DNA of 64,000 nucleotides from positions 62,001-126,000 of the forward strand of contig NZ_VISR01000001.1 of the NCBI RefSeq assembly GCF_007827595.1, written 5' to 3'. Below the pieces are notes generated by a model. The model ran no database searches and was not told where the DNA came from. It worked only from the letters and a program-made list of their open reading frames with translations. The translations under genes and the position numbers were made by a program. Positions 1 to 9,300 of this stretch are shown in pieces; the first letter of the stretch is position 1; the number at the start of each line of letters is the position of its first letter. Source of the DNA: Streptomyces sp. BK340. Its GTDB lineage: Bacteria > Actinomycetota > Actinomycetes > Streptomycetales > Streptomycetaceae.

Positions 1-1
1 G

Positions 2-676
2 TCAGCCGCGTTGGCCGTAGCCCTTCAGACGTGCGCCGGCCTCCTCCATCTGTCCGTCCGTCAGCAGGGAGGGCGTCAGGCCCGGCGCGGACGATGCCGT
101 CAGCCACACGCGGCACATCCACTCCAGCTGGGCGGTGCGGTCGTAGGCCTGGTCGAGGCTGGTGCCGTAGGTGATCGCGCCGTGGTTCTGCAGAAGGCAG
201 CCGGAGCGGTCGGCGAGGGCGTCGAGCATGTTCGCGGCCAGCTCGTCGGTGCCGTAGGTCGCGTAGCGGGCGACGCGCACGCGGCCGCCGAGGGCGCCGG
301 CCATGTAGTGGATCGGCGGCAGCTCGGCCACGAGGGTGGAGACGGCCGTGGCGTGCACGGCGTGGGTGTGGACCACGGCCCGGGCGTCGGTGGTGCGGTA
401 GACGGCGAGGTGCATGGGCAGTTCGCTGGTCGGCGCGAGCGTGCCGAGCACCTGCCGCCCGTCGAGGTCGACGCCGGTGATGTCGTCCGGGCCCAGCCGG
501 TCGTAGGGCACACCCGAAGGGGTGACCAGCACGACGTCCCCGACGCGTGCCGAGACGTTTCCCGAGGTGCCGACGACCAGTCCGTCGGCTACCGTCCGGC
601 GGGCCGTGGCGACCAGCGCCTCCCAGACGCGCGCCGCTTCCGCTTCCCGTTCCGCTTCCCGCCGCTGTTCAGCCAT
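2..676 (-). CDS. Class II aldolase/adducin family protein
   Basis: A 224-residue protein of the class II (zinc) aldolase family, like L-fuculose-phosphate and ribulose-phosphate aldolases, which cleave or epimerise sugar phosphates in the cytoplasm. The family signatures are visible: TSGNVS near residues 38-43, the SELPMH segment with Glu85, HTH at 103-105 and NHG with His165. The three histidines would bind zinc and Glu85 is the expected acid/base. I chose the ATG at 676 because it opens directly into the family N-terminus; upstream in-frame codons encode Arg-rich, non-family sequence. It is divergent from the lysozyme gene and stands alone. The substrate cannot be told from sequence. Confidence 0.9.
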   Translation of the reverse strand: MAEQRREAEREAEAARVWEALVATARRTVADGLVVGTSGNVSARVGDVVLVTPSGVPYDRLGPDDITGVDLDGRQVLGTLAPTSELPMHLAVYRTTDARAVVHTHAVHATAVSTLVAELPPIHYMAGALGGRVRVARYATYGTDELAANMLDALADRSGCLLQNHGAITYGTSLDQAYDRTAQLEWMCRVWLTASSAPGLTPSLLTDGQMEEAGARLKGYGQRG

Positions 677-863
677 GCCGCGATCCTGCCAGCCGGCCCG
701 GCCCGGAGCTGCCCGTCGGCGTGCTTCAGGCCGGAACCCGCACCGCCGAACGGGTGAAGACCGCCGCGAAACACCCGAAAACATCATGATTCAAGTGATC
801 ATCAGGCATTCAATGATCCTCCTACCCGCCGGCCGACGTTCCACCGCCACTCCAGGGGGACAC

Positions 864-1625
864 ATGCCTCGTGCTCGCACCGCCTCCCGCTCCCGTCGCC
901 GCGCGGGCGTTCTCGCGGCCGCCACCGCCGCGCTCGCCCTCTCGGGCACCCAGGCCGTGGCAGCCGGGTCACCGGCGTCCGCCGTGGGCCCCCTCCGGGG
1001 CCACGACGTGTCGTCCCACCAGAAGCACGTCGACTTCCCCGCGGCCCGGTCGGACGGCGCACGGTTCACCTACATCAAGGCGACCGAGGCCACGAGCTAC
1101 CGCAACCCCTACTTCGACCGGCAGTACGAGGGCGCGCGCGAGGCGGGCCTGGTCCGGGGCGCGTACCACTTCGCCCGGCCGGACCGCTCCTCGGGCGCCG
1201 AGCAGGCCGCGTACTTCGTGCAGCACGGCGGGGACTGGAGCGCGGACGGCTGGACGCTGCCGCCCGCGCTCGACATCGAGTACAACCCGTACGACGACGA
1301 GCACAAGTGCTACGGGCTGGACCCGGAGCGGATGGTCGACTGGATCCACTCCTTCAGCGACGAGGTCGAGCGGGAGACCGGCCGGCGCCCGGTCATCTAC
1401 ACCACCGCCCACTGGTGGGAGGCCTGCACCGGCGACAGTCGCGCCTTCGCGGCCGACCACCCCCTGTGGATCGCCCGGCACGGCACGTCGGACCCGGGAG
1501 AACTGCCGGGCGGCTGGACGCACTGGACCTTCTGGCAGTTCGGCACGGAGGGCGGCCTGCCGGGTGACCAGAATCTCTTCAACGGGCCGCCGAGCCGGCT
1601 GCGGGCCTTCGCGCGGGGTTGGTAG
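864..1625 (+). CDS. Secreted GH25 lysozyme (muramidase)
   Basis: A 253-residue secreted glycoside hydrolase family 25 muramidase, which cuts the MurNAc-GlcNAc bond of peptidoglycan outside the membrane. Residues 1 to about 34 form an Arg-rich leader with a hydrophobic core ending in AVAAG-like sequence. The mature domain opens with HDVSSHQ (Asp48) and carries ALDIEY with Asp137 and Glu139, the expected catalytic carboxylates of the barrel; the YIKATE strand is also family-typical. The ATG at 864 follows a GGGGGA ribosome site; an open frame from 522 is only upstream read-through. No wall-binding repeats are present, so it is a single-domain enzyme. Role in remodelling or lysis of other cells is inference. 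Confidence 0.92.
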   Translation: MPRARTASRSRRRAGVLAAATAALALSGTQAVAAGSPASAVGPLRGHDVSSHQKHVDFPAARSDGARFTYIKATEATSYRNPYFDRQYEGAREAGLVRGAYHFARPDRSSGAEQAAYFVQHGGDWSADGWTLPPALDIEYNPYDDEHKCYGLDPERMVDWIHSFSDEVERETGRRPVIYTTAHWWEACTGDSRAFAADHPLWIARHGTSDPGELPGGWTHWTFWQFGTEGGLPGDQNLFNGPPSRLRAFARGW

Positions 1626-1699
1626 CCAAGGGGCGCCTGGAGTGCCGGACTCGAACGGAATTCCAGCCACCCCATGACGACACCCTGACGCCCGCCCCA

Positions 1700-1721
1700 G
1701 TTCACCTTCCGTTCACCCAGG
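1700..1721 (+). promoter_or_regulatory. PHO-box-like direct repeat before the phosphate transporter
   Basis: Two tandem 11-nt units, GTTCACCTTCC and GTTCACCCAGG, lie 48 nt before the transporter start. GTTCACC-type 11-nt direct repeats are the known Streptomyces PhoP binding motif. A third unit in phase is poor. Phosphate control of this gene is therefore inferred. Confidence 0.75.
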
Positions 1722-1768
1722 TTGCCTACGGTCCAACAGCCAACGACCTCGAACGATTGCCTGGGTAA

Positions 1769-3016
1769 ATGGAAAACTTCTCGCTGATCCTCGCGATTGT
1801 GGTGGTAACCGCACTCGCGTTCGATTTCACGAACGGTTTTCATGACACCGCCAACGCGATGGCCACCACCATCTCGACCGGTGCACTCAAGCCCAAGGTC
1901 GCGGTGGTCATGTCCGCCGCCCTCAACCTTGTAGGCGCTTTCCTCTCCGTGGAGGTCGCCAACACGATCTCCAAGGGCCTTGTCGATGAGAACGGCATCC
2001 GTCCCGAGGTCATATTCGCCGCCCTGGTCGGCGCGATCCTCTGGAACCTGCTGACCTGGCTGGTGGGACTGCCGTCCAGCTCCTCGCACGCCCTGATGGG
2101 CGGCCTGATCGGCGCCACCGTCGCCTCCGCGGGCTTCGGTGCCGTCCACAGTGACGTACTGGTCACCAAGGTGCTGCTCCCGGCGGTCGCCGCGCCGATC
2201 GTCGCGGGTCTCGCCGCGACGCTGGCCACCCGCTTCTCCTACGGCATCGGCAAGAACGCCGAAGGCGAGGCCACCCGCAAGGGCTACCGCGCCGGTCAGA
2301 TCGCCTCCGCCGGTCTGGTCTCCCTCGCCCACGGCACCAACGACGCGCAGAAGACGATGGGCATCATCACCCTCGCCCTCATCGCGGGCGGTGCCATCGC
2401 CCCCGGCTCCAACCCTCCCACCTGGGTCATCCTCTCCGCGGGTCTGGCCATCGCGCTCGGCACCTACATCGGCGGCTGGCGCATCATCCGCACCATGGGC
2501 AAGGGCCTGACCGACCTCGAGCCGCGACAGGGCTTCGCCGCCCAGACCAGCGCGGCCACGGCCATCCTGGCCTCCTCGCACCTCGGCTTCTCCCTCTCCA
2601 CCACCCACGTCGTCTCCGGCTCGGTGATGGGTGCGGGTCTGGGCCGCAAGGGCGGTGTGGTCCGCTGGTCCACCGCGACCCGCATGTTCATCGCCTGGGC
2701 GCTGACCCTGCCGGCCGCCGCGCTGGTCGGCGCGGGCGCCGAGTCCGTCACGGACCTGGGTGACTGGGGCACCGCCGCCGTCGCCGTCTTCCTGGTCGGC
2801 GCCAGCGCCGCGATCTGGAAGATCTCCCGCCGCGAGGTCGTCGACCACACCAACGTCGTCGACGACACGGCGGAGCCGGCCGGTGTGGTGACCACCGCCA
2901 TCGCCGCGGTGATCCCGCCGCCCACGGGCACCGTCGCCGAGGACCTGTCGGCCACGATCCCGGCTCAGGCCACCACCGAACCGGCCCCGGCGGCTCCGCC
3001 GGCCGCCGCAGTCTGA
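1769..3016 (+). CDS. pitH2: Pit family low-affinity inorganic phosphate transporter
   Basis: A 415-residue polytopic membrane protein of the PiT family, which imports phosphate (as metal-phosphate in bacteria) driven by the proton gradient. The duplicated PiT signatures are both visible: DFTNGFHDTANAMAT near the N-terminus and SLAHGTNDAQKTMGI near residue 185. The cytoplasmic tail is rich in Pro, Ala and Thr and lies outside the conserved core. The ATG at 1769 begins just before the first membrane segment. A PHO-box-like repeat sits upstream, which fits the PhoP-regulated Pit paralogue described in S. coelicolor (pitH2); the symbol rests on that context and on the neighbouring small membrane gene, so paralogue identity is less sure than family. 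Confidence 0.9.
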   Translation: MENFSLILAIVVVTALAFDFTNGFHDTANAMATTISTGALKPKVAVVMSAALNLVGAFLSVEVANTISKGLVDENGIRPEVIFAALVGAILWNLLTWLVGLPSSSSHALMGGLIGATVASAGFGAVHSDVLVTKVLLPAVAAPIVAGLAATLATRFSYGIGKNAEGEATRKGYRAGQIASAGLVSLAHGTNDAQKTMGIITLALIAGGAIAPGSNPPTWVILSAGLAIALGTYIGGWRIIRTMGKGLTDLEPRQGFAAQTSAATAILASSHLGFSLSTTHVVSGSVMGAGLGRKGGVVRWSTATRMFIAWALTLPAAALVGAGAESVTDLGDWGTAAVAVFLVGASAAIWKISRREVVDHTNVVDDTAEPAGVVTTAIAAVIPPPTGTVAEDLSATIPAQATTEPAPAAPPAAAV

Positions 3017-3044
3017 CCGCCCGGAAACTGAAGGAAGCATCCCC

Positions 3045-3272
3045 ATGAAGATCGACTGGGCGGCCCTCGGCTCCGTCTTCGGCGTCAGCCTCGCGTTCAC
3101 GGTGGGCCTGGTGGCCCTGTTCACCCTCGGCGTCAACGGCCTGTCGCGCCGCGAGAAGGCCACGGAGCAGGGCGGGTCCGCCGCGCTGGCCGTGACCGGT
3201 GCGTACGTGTGCTTCGCGGCCTGTGCCGCTGCGGTGGCGTACGGGATCTATCTGATCGTGGCGAAGCCCTGA
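3045..3272 (+). CDS. Small membrane protein downstream of pit
   Basis: A 75-residue protein with two predicted membrane spans, roughly residues 9-31 (GSVFGVSLAFTVGLVALF region) and 48-70 (LAVTGAYVCFAACAAAVAYG region), joined by a charged loop with LSRREKATEQG. It starts 28 nt after the transporter stop behind a GAAGGAAG ribosome site, so the two are very likely one operon. It is probably a small partner or stabiliser of the phosphate transporter, but that is inference; no enzymatic motif is present. A strong hairpin follows its stop codon. Confidence 0.75.
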   Translation: MKIDWAALGSVFGVSLAFTVGLVALFTLGVNGLSRREKATEQGGSAALAVTGAYVCFAACAAAVAYGIYLIVAKP

Positions 3273-3287
3273 CGCCGTAGTCCACAT

Positions 3288-3333
3288 CGTCCGCCCTGTC
3301 GGTACCGCTTCAGCCGGAACGACAGGGCGGACG
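3288..3333 (+). terminator. Strong hairpin terminator after the pit operon
   Basis: A perfect 14-bp inverted repeat (arms 3288-3301 and 3320-3333, CGTCCGCCCTGTCG and its complement) with an 18-nt loop, 15 nt after the small membrane gene. No U-tract follows, as is usual in Streptomyces. Confidence 0.75.
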
Positions 3334-3589
3334 CATGTCCGCATGTCCGCAGGCTCCGGCAGCGCCACCCGGCTGCCGTCCGGCAGCATCTCGCCCATGT
3401 ACGCCACCGTGTGTCCCCTCCGACGGCCGTTGGACCCCGTATAAGACCTATGCACCCGTACGGGTGATGACGGTCCGTGAGCACGGGCGGGATCCCCGAT
3501 TGCCGCCCGAGGGAACCGAATTCACCGCGACCCGGCCGCGCGGCGCCGCCCGTCACGCCGGCGATGTGGGCCTCAGCACAGTCCGGCAT
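3334..3589. other. Non-coding interval with a 14-bp palindrome
   Basis: No convincing gene lies between the pit terminator and the B12 riboswitch. At 3453-3466 there is a perfect palindrome, CACCCGTACGGGTG, shortly after GTATAAGAC, which may be a -10 region for the cob transcript. It could be an operator but matches no regulator I recognise. Confidence 0.4.
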
Positions 3590-3770
3590 CCCAGGTCAAA
3601 GGCAAGTTGACGGCCCTTCCGGGCGCGTGGTGGACTGCCCGGGCCATGTACGGCGGCAGAGAGGAAGCCGGTGCGAATCCGGCGCGGTCCCGCCACTGTC
3701 ACCGGGGAAGAACACCCCGGGAGCCAGGAACTCTCACCGCCGGTCTAGTCGAACCAGGGCGCGGACACCC
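3590..3770 (+). ncRNA. Cobalamin riboswitch (adenosylcobalamin sensor)
   Basis: The leader holds the conserved core of the B12 riboswitch: GAAGCCGGTGCGAATCCGGC around 3664-3683, then GCGGTCCCGCCACTGT ending at 3699 (the GCCACTGT B12 box is 3692-3699), a GC hairpin at 3701-3720, and GAGCCAGGAACTCT at 3721-3734. These are family hallmarks; the outer boundaries are approximate because the first stem is poorly conserved. It lies upstream of the cob run, so high adenosylcobalamin should shut the operon. In Streptomyces such switches mostly act on transcript continuation or on ribosome access; sequence alone does not decide which. Confidence 0.92.
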
Positions 3771-3789
3771 TGAGTGAGGACATATCGCC

Positions 3790-3849
3790 ATGCGCGGCTG
3801 CCGATTGAGGTTCAGTAACCAGGCCCTGCCTGCCCCCACGGCCGGCTGA
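3790..3849 (+). CDS. 19-residue leader ORF between riboswitch and cobD
   Basis: ATG at 3790 has a good ribosome site, GAGGA at 3776-3780, 9 nt upstream, directly at the 3' edge of the riboswitch. It reads 19 sense codons (starting MRGCRLRFSNQ) to TGA at 3847-3849, 4 nt before the cobD ATG. cobD itself has only a weak ribosome site, so ribosomes ending here could re-initiate on cobD. This would let the riboswitch gate cobD by hiding the leader's ribosome site. The coding status and this mechanism are inference; the ORF is too short for codon statistics. Confidence 0.45.
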   Translation: MRGCRLRFSNQALPAPTAG

Positions 3850-3853
3850 GCCG

Positions 3854-4798
3854 ATGGGTGCCGATCGCTTCTACGCGTACGGCGCCGCCGCCGGCCTCGT
3901 CGGCGACCTGGTCCTCGGTGATCCGCGCCGTGGTCATCCGGTCGCCGCGTTCGGGCGGGCTGCCGCCGCCGTGGAGCGCGCGCTGTGGCACGACCACCGC
4001 GGCTGGGGTGCGCTGCACACCGCCGTGTGCGCCGGAGGTGCCGTCGCGCTGGGTGCCGTGGCCGAGCGGGCCGTGCGCCGTTCCACCGTCGCTTCCGTCG
4101 CGCTGACCGCCGCCGCCACCTGGGCCGTGGTCGGGGGTACTTCGCTCGCCCGGGAGGCACGGACCGTCGGTCGTGCGCTGGAGGCCGGGGACGTCGAGGC
4201 GGCGCGGGCGCGGCTGCCGCATCTGTGCGGACGGGACCCGCAGGCCCTCGACGCCGACGGGATCGCCCGGGCCGTGGTCGAGTCCGTCGCCGAGAACACC
4301 TCGGACGCCGTCGTGGGCGCGCTCGTCTGGGGTGCGGTGGGCGGGGTACCGGGGCTGCTCGGGTTCCGGGCCGTCAACACCCTGGACGCGATGGTGGGCC
4401 ACAGGTCGGCCCGCTTCCGGCGCTACGGCTGGGCCTCCGCCCGGCTCGACGACCTCGCCGGCTGGCCGGGGGCGCGGCTGACCGCCGTGCTCGCCGCCGC
4501 GGCCGGACCGGACCCCCGCGGCGCCGTGCGGGCCTGGCGGGCCGACGCCCACAGGCACCCGAGCCCCAACGCCGGGCCCGTCGAGGCCTCGTTCGCGGGT
4601 GCCCTCGGCGTGCGGCTGGGCGGGACGCTCTCCTACGGCGGGCGGGTCGAACACCGGCCCGTGCTGGGCGGGGACACCGGGCGGGCCGTCCGGGTCACCG
4701 ACATCGACCGGGCCGTACGGCTCTCCCGCCGGGTCGGCCTGCTCGCGCTCGGCGTCACGGTCGCCGCGCGCCGACTCGTGAAGGGACGTGGGAAGTGA
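3854..4798 (+). CDS. cobD: Adenosylcobinamide-phosphate synthase CobD/CbiB
   Basis: A 314-residue membrane protein of the CobD/CbiB family, which joins adenosylcobyric acid to aminopropanol phosphate, the step after CobQ. Family features: GDPRRGHPVAAFG near residues 22-34, the ARDPxxLD-like element (CGRDPQALDADGI) near 125, VAENTSDAVVGAL near 150, NTLDAMVGHR near 175, and SPNAGPVEASFAGALGVRLGG near 235-255. Several hydrophobic segments separate these. It is the first long gene after the B12 riboswitch and its TGA overlaps the cobQ GTG by 4 nt, so it heads a tightly coupled operon. Length is normal for the family. Confidence 0.95.
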   Translation: MGADRFYAYGAAAGLVGDLVLGDPRRGHPVAAFGRAAAAVERALWHDHRGWGALHTAVCAGGAVALGAVAERAVRRSTVASVALTAAATWAVVGGTSLAREARTVGRALEAGDVEAARARLPHLCGRDPQALDADGIARAVVESVAENTSDAVVGALVWGAVGGVPGLLGFRAVNTLDAMVGHRSARFRRYGWASARLDDLAGWPGARLTAVLAAAAGPDPRGAVRAWRADAHRHPSPNAGPVEASFAGALGVRLGGTLSYGGRVEHRPVLGGDTGRAVRVTDIDRAVRLSRRVGLLALGVTVAARRLVKGRGK

Positions 4799-6303
4799 AC
4801 GGTGGTCTGCTCGTGGCCGGCACCACCTCCGACGCCGGCAAGAGCGTCGTGACGGCCGGGATCTGCCGGTGGCTGGTGCGCCGGGGCGTCAAGGTCGCGC
4901 CCTTCAAGGCGCAGAACATGTCCCTCAACTCGTTCGTGACCCGGGAGGGCGCCGAGATCGGACGGGCTCAGGCCATGCAGGCCCAGGCCTGCCGTGTCGA
5001 GCCGACCGCGCTGATGAATCCCGTGCTGCTCAAGCCCGGTGGCGAGCAGAGCAGCCAGGTCGTGCTGCTCGGCAAGCCGGTGGGCGAGCTGAGCGCGCGC
5101 GGGTACCACGGGGGGCGCCAGCAGCGGCTGCTCGGCACGGTGCTGGACTGTCTTGCCGAGTTGCGGGGCACGTATGACGCGGTGATCTGTGAGGGGGCCG
5201 GTTCGCCCGCGGAGATCAATCTGCGGCGCACCGACATCGTGAACATGGGGATCGCGCGGAACGCGCGGCTGCCCGTGCTGGTGGTGGGCGACATCGACCG
5301 CGGGGGCGTGTTCGCCTCCTTCTTCGGGACCGTGGCGCTGCTGTCCCGGGAGGACCAGGAGCTGGTCGCCGGGTTCCTGGTCAACAAGTTCCGGGGTGAC
5401 GTCGGCCTGCTGGAACCGGGGCTGGACATGCTGCACGGGCTCACCGGGCGGCACACCTACGGCGTGCTGCCGTTCCGGCACGGGCTCGGCATCGACGAGG
5501 AGGACGGGCTCCGTGTCTCCCTGCGCGGGACCGTGCGGGAGTCGAACACCGCCCCGCCCGTCGGCGAGGACGTGCTGCGGGTCGCCGTCTGCGCGGTCCC
5601 GCTCATGTCCAACTTCACGGACGTGGACGCGCTGGCCGCCGAACCGGGCGTCGTCGTGCGGTTCGTGGACCGGCCGGAGGAGCTGGCGGACGCGGACCTG
5701 GTCGTGGTCCCGGGCACACGCGGGACCGTACGGGCGCTGGAGTGGCTGCGGGAGCGGGGCCTCGCGGACGCACTGGTGCGCAGGGCCGCCGAGCAGCGCC
5801 CGATTCTCGGCATCTGCGGCGGCTTCCAGGTGCTCGGCGAGCACATCGAGGACGAGGTCGAGTCGCGCGCCGGGGCCGTTCCCGGACTCGGCCTGCTGCC
5901 CGTGCGGGTGCGGTTCGCCCGCGAGAAGACCCTCACCCGGCCGACCGGGGAAGCCCTCGGGGAGCGGGTCGAGGGCTACGAGATCCATCACGGGGTCGCC
6001 TCCATAGAGGGCGGGGAAGCCTTCATGGACGGCTGCCGGGTCGGTCAGACCTGGGGCACGCACTGGCACGGCTCGCTGGAGTCGGACGGTTTCCGGCGGG
6101 CCTTCCTGCGCGAGGTGGCGGCCGCCGCGGGACGCCGCTTCGTACCGGCCCCCGACACCTCGTTCGCCGCGCTGCGCGAGGAGCAGCTCGACCGGCTCGG
6201 CGACCTGATCGAACAGCACGCGGACACGGACGCGCTCTGGCGGCTCATCGAGTCGGGCGCGCCGCAAGGACTGCCTTTCATTCCACCGGGAGCGCCCGCA
6301 TGA
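4795..6303 (+). CDS. cobQ: Cobyric acid synthase CobQ
   Basis: A 502-residue glutamine-dependent amidotransferase that amidates side chains b, d, e and g of adenosylcobyrinic acid a,c-diamide using ATP. The N-terminal half is a dethiobiotin-synthetase-like P-loop domain (GTTSDAGKS, Lys15; EGAGSPAEINL near 140; VVGDIDRGGVFAS near 163). The C-terminal half is a class I glutamine amidotransferase with the nucleophile in GICGGFQVLG (Cys341) and a late HWHGSLE histidine. The GTG at 4795 overlaps the cobD stop as GTGA and yields the family's MNGGLLVAGT-type start; frames further upstream are cobD read in another phase. Its own TGA overlaps the cobN ATG. Confidence 0.97.
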   Translation: MNGGLLVAGTTSDAGKSVVTAGICRWLVRRGVKVAPFKAQNMSLNSFVTREGAEIGRAQAMQAQACRVEPTALMNPVLLKPGGEQSSQVVLLGKPVGELSARGYHGGRQQRLLGTVLDCLAELRGTYDAVICEGAGSPAEINLRRTDIVNMGIARNARLPVLVVGDIDRGGVFASFFGTVALLSREDQELVAGFLVNKFRGDVGLLEPGLDMLHGLTGRHTYGVLPFRHGLGIDEEDGLRVSLRGTVRESNTAPPVGEDVLRVAVCAVPLMSNFTDVDALAAEPGVVVRFVDRPEELADADLVVVPGTRGTVRALEWLRERGLADALVRRAAEQRPILGICGGFQVLGEHIEDEVESRAGAVPGLGLLPVRVRFAREKTLTRPTGEALGERVEGYEIHHGVASIEGGEAFMDGCRVGQTWGTHWHGSLESDGFRRAFLREVAAAAGRRFVPAPDTSFAALREEQLDRLGDLIEQHADTDALWRLIESGAPQGLPFIPPGAPA

Positions 6304-9300
6304 GCACAGTGTTGTTGTTGTCGACCGCCGACACCGATCTGCTGGCGGCCCGGGCCTCCGGCGCCGGCTACCGGATCGGGAACCCGACCCGGGTGGACGT
6401 CGCGGAGGAGCTGCCGGGCCTCGTCGAGGGCGCGGACATCGCCGTCGTACGGCTGCTGGGCGGCAAGCGCGCCTGGGAGGACGGGCTGGCCGCACTCCGG
6501 GCGTCCGGCGTGCCGACCGTGCTGCTGGGCGGCGAGACCGTGCCGGACGCCGAGCTGATGGCCGAGTCGTCCGTACCGGCGGGTGTCGTGGCGGAGGCCC
6601 TGAAGTACCTGGTCGAGGGCGGGCCCGCGAACCTGACCGAGCTGGCCCGGTTCCTGTCCGACACCGTGCTGCTGACCGGTGAGGGCTTCGAAGAGCCGCG
6701 GAAGATGCCCGAGTACGGCCTGCACGGTTCGTACGAGATCCGGGACGGCCGGCCGACCGTGGGCGTCCTCTTCTACCGGGCGCACGAACTGAGCGGCAAC
6801 ACCGCCTTCGTGGACACGCTGTGCGAGGCGATCGAGGCGCGGGGGGCCAACGCCCTGCCCGTGTACTGCGGTTCGCTGCGCGGCGCGGACGCCGGCCTGT
6901 ACGAGCTGCTGGGGCAGGCCGACGCCCTGGTCGCCACCGTCCTGGCGGCCGGCGGTACGCACGCCTCGCAGGCCTCGGCGGGCGGCGACGAGGAGTCCTG
7001 GGACATCGGGGCGCTCGCCGACCTGAACGTCCCGGTGCTGCAGGGCCTCTGCCTCACCTCCTCGCGGGCCGCCTGGGACGAGTCGGACGCCGCCCTCTCC
7101 CCCATGGACGCGGCGATGCAGGTCGCGATCCCGGAGTTCGACGGCCGGCTCGTCACGGTGCCGTTCTCCTTCAAGGAGCAGGGGCCGGACGAGGTCCCGG
7201 TGTACGTCGCCGACCCCGAGCGGGCGTCGCGGGTGGCCGGGATCGCCGTACGGCACGCGCAGTTGAAGCACAGGCCGAACGCGGACAAGAAGATCGCGCT
7301 GGTCTTCACCGCCTACCCGACCAAGCACTCCCGGGTCGGCAACGCGGTCGGCCTGGACACGCCCGCGTCGGCGGTGCGCGTCCTGGACGCCCTGAAGGAA
7401 GCCGGGTACGGGCTCACCGCATACCCGGACAACGGCGACGAGTTGATCCACCGGCTGATCGAGGCCGGCGGGCACGACGTCGAGTGGCTCACCGAGGAGC
7501 AGCTGGCCGCCGCCCCGGCGCGGGTGCCGCTCGCCGACTACCGGGCGTGGTTCGACAAGCTCGACCCTGAGCTGCGGGGCGCGATGCTGGAGGCGTGGGG
7601 GGAGCCGCCGGGCGGCCTGTACGTCGACGGGGACGAGATCGTGCTCGCGTCCCTGCAGTTCGGGAACGTCGTCGTGATGATCCAGCCGCCGCGCGGCTTC
7701 GGCGAGAACCCGATCGCGATCTACCACGACCCCGACATGCCGCCGTCGCACCACTACATGGCGGCCTACCGCTGGCTCGAGAACAGCTTCGGCGCCGACG
7801 CGATCGTGCACATGGGCAAGCACGGCACGATGGAGTGGCTGCCGGGCAAGGGGCTCGGACTGAGCGCCCGTTGCGCCCCGGACGCCGTCCTCGGCGAGCT
7901 GCCCCTCATCTACCCGTTCATCGTCAACGACCCCGGCGAGGGCACGCAGGCCAAGCGGCGCGGGCACGCCACGGTGGTCGACCACCTGGTGCCGCCGATG
8001 GCCCGTGCCGACACCTACGGCGACCTGGCCAAGCTGGAGCAGCTGCTGGACGAGTACGCGCTCGTCTCCGACCTGGACCCGGCGAAGGCACCGGCCGTGC
8101 GGGCCCAGATCTGGACGCTGGTCAAGGCGGCCGAGCTGCACCACGACCTGCATGTGGACGAGCAGCCGGAGGACGACGACTTCGACGAGTTCGTCATGCA
8201 CATCGACGGCTATCTGTGCGAGATCAAGGACGTGCAGATCAGGGACGGGCTGCACATCCTGGGCGGCGGTCCGGTCGGCGAGCCGCGCGTGAACCTGGTC
8301 CTCGCCGTGCTGCGCGCCTCGCAGGTGTGGGGCGGGCAGGCGAACGCGCTGCCGGGGCTGCGGGCCTCGCTGGCCGAGTACTTCGGGCTCGTGGAGAAGG
8401 AGTTGCTTGCCGAACCGGGCGCGCCGGTGAAGGTGCCGGCCGAGCTGACGGACCTCGTGGAAGGCCCGTCCCGTACGGCCGCCGACGCGATCGACCTGCT
8501 GGAGCAGCTGTGCCGGCGGATCGCGGAGGGCATGGAGGCCCGCGACTGGGCGGTCGCCGAGAGTGTGCCGCTCATCCGTGAGGTCCTCGGCACCGAACTC
8601 CCGGACGCGGTCGCGGTGCTGGAGTTCGCGTGCACCGAGGTGGTCCCCAGGCTCGCCCGCACGACCGACGAGATCGGCCACATCCTGCGGGCGCTGGACG
8701 GCGGTTACGTGCCCGCGGGGCCCTCCGGCTCCCCCACCCGCGGTCTGGTCAACGTACTGCCGACCGGCCGCAACTTCTACTCGGTCGACCCCAAGGCCAT
8801 TCCCTCCCGGCTGAGCTGGGAGGTCGGCCAGTCGCTCGCCGACTCGCTGGTGCAGCGGTATCTGCAGGACACGGGCGAGTACCCGAAGTCCGTCGGCCTC
8901 ACGGTGTGGGGCACCTCGGCGATGCGCACCCAGGGCGACGACATCGCCGAGATCCTGGCGCTGCTGGGCTGCCGTCCGGTGTGGGACGAGGCCTCGCGCC
9001 GGGTGACGGGGTTCGAGGTGATTCCCCTGGCCGAGCTGGGGCGGCCGCGCATCGACGTCACGGTCCGCATCTCCGGCTTCTTCCGGGACGCGTTCCCGCA
9101 TGTGGTCGGGCTGATCGACGACGCGGTGCGGGCGGTGGCCGAGCTGGACGAGCCCGCCGGGCAGAACTTCGTGAAGGCCCACGCCGACGAGGACACCGCC
9201 GAGCACGGTGACCGGCGGCGCGCCACGGCCCGGGTCTTCGGCTCCAAGCCGGGCGCGTACGGCGCCGGTCTGCTGCCGCTGATCGACGCGCGCAACTGGC

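Noticed and set aside
1397..3163. A 588-codon minus-strand frame across the lysozyme end and pit
   Set aside because: Gly/Asp/Arg-rich low-information product covering two genes; typical antisense shadow.
4633..6495. A 620-codon minus-strand frame opposite cobQ
   Set aside because: No domain, crosses gene boundaries and mirrors the phase of cobQ codons.
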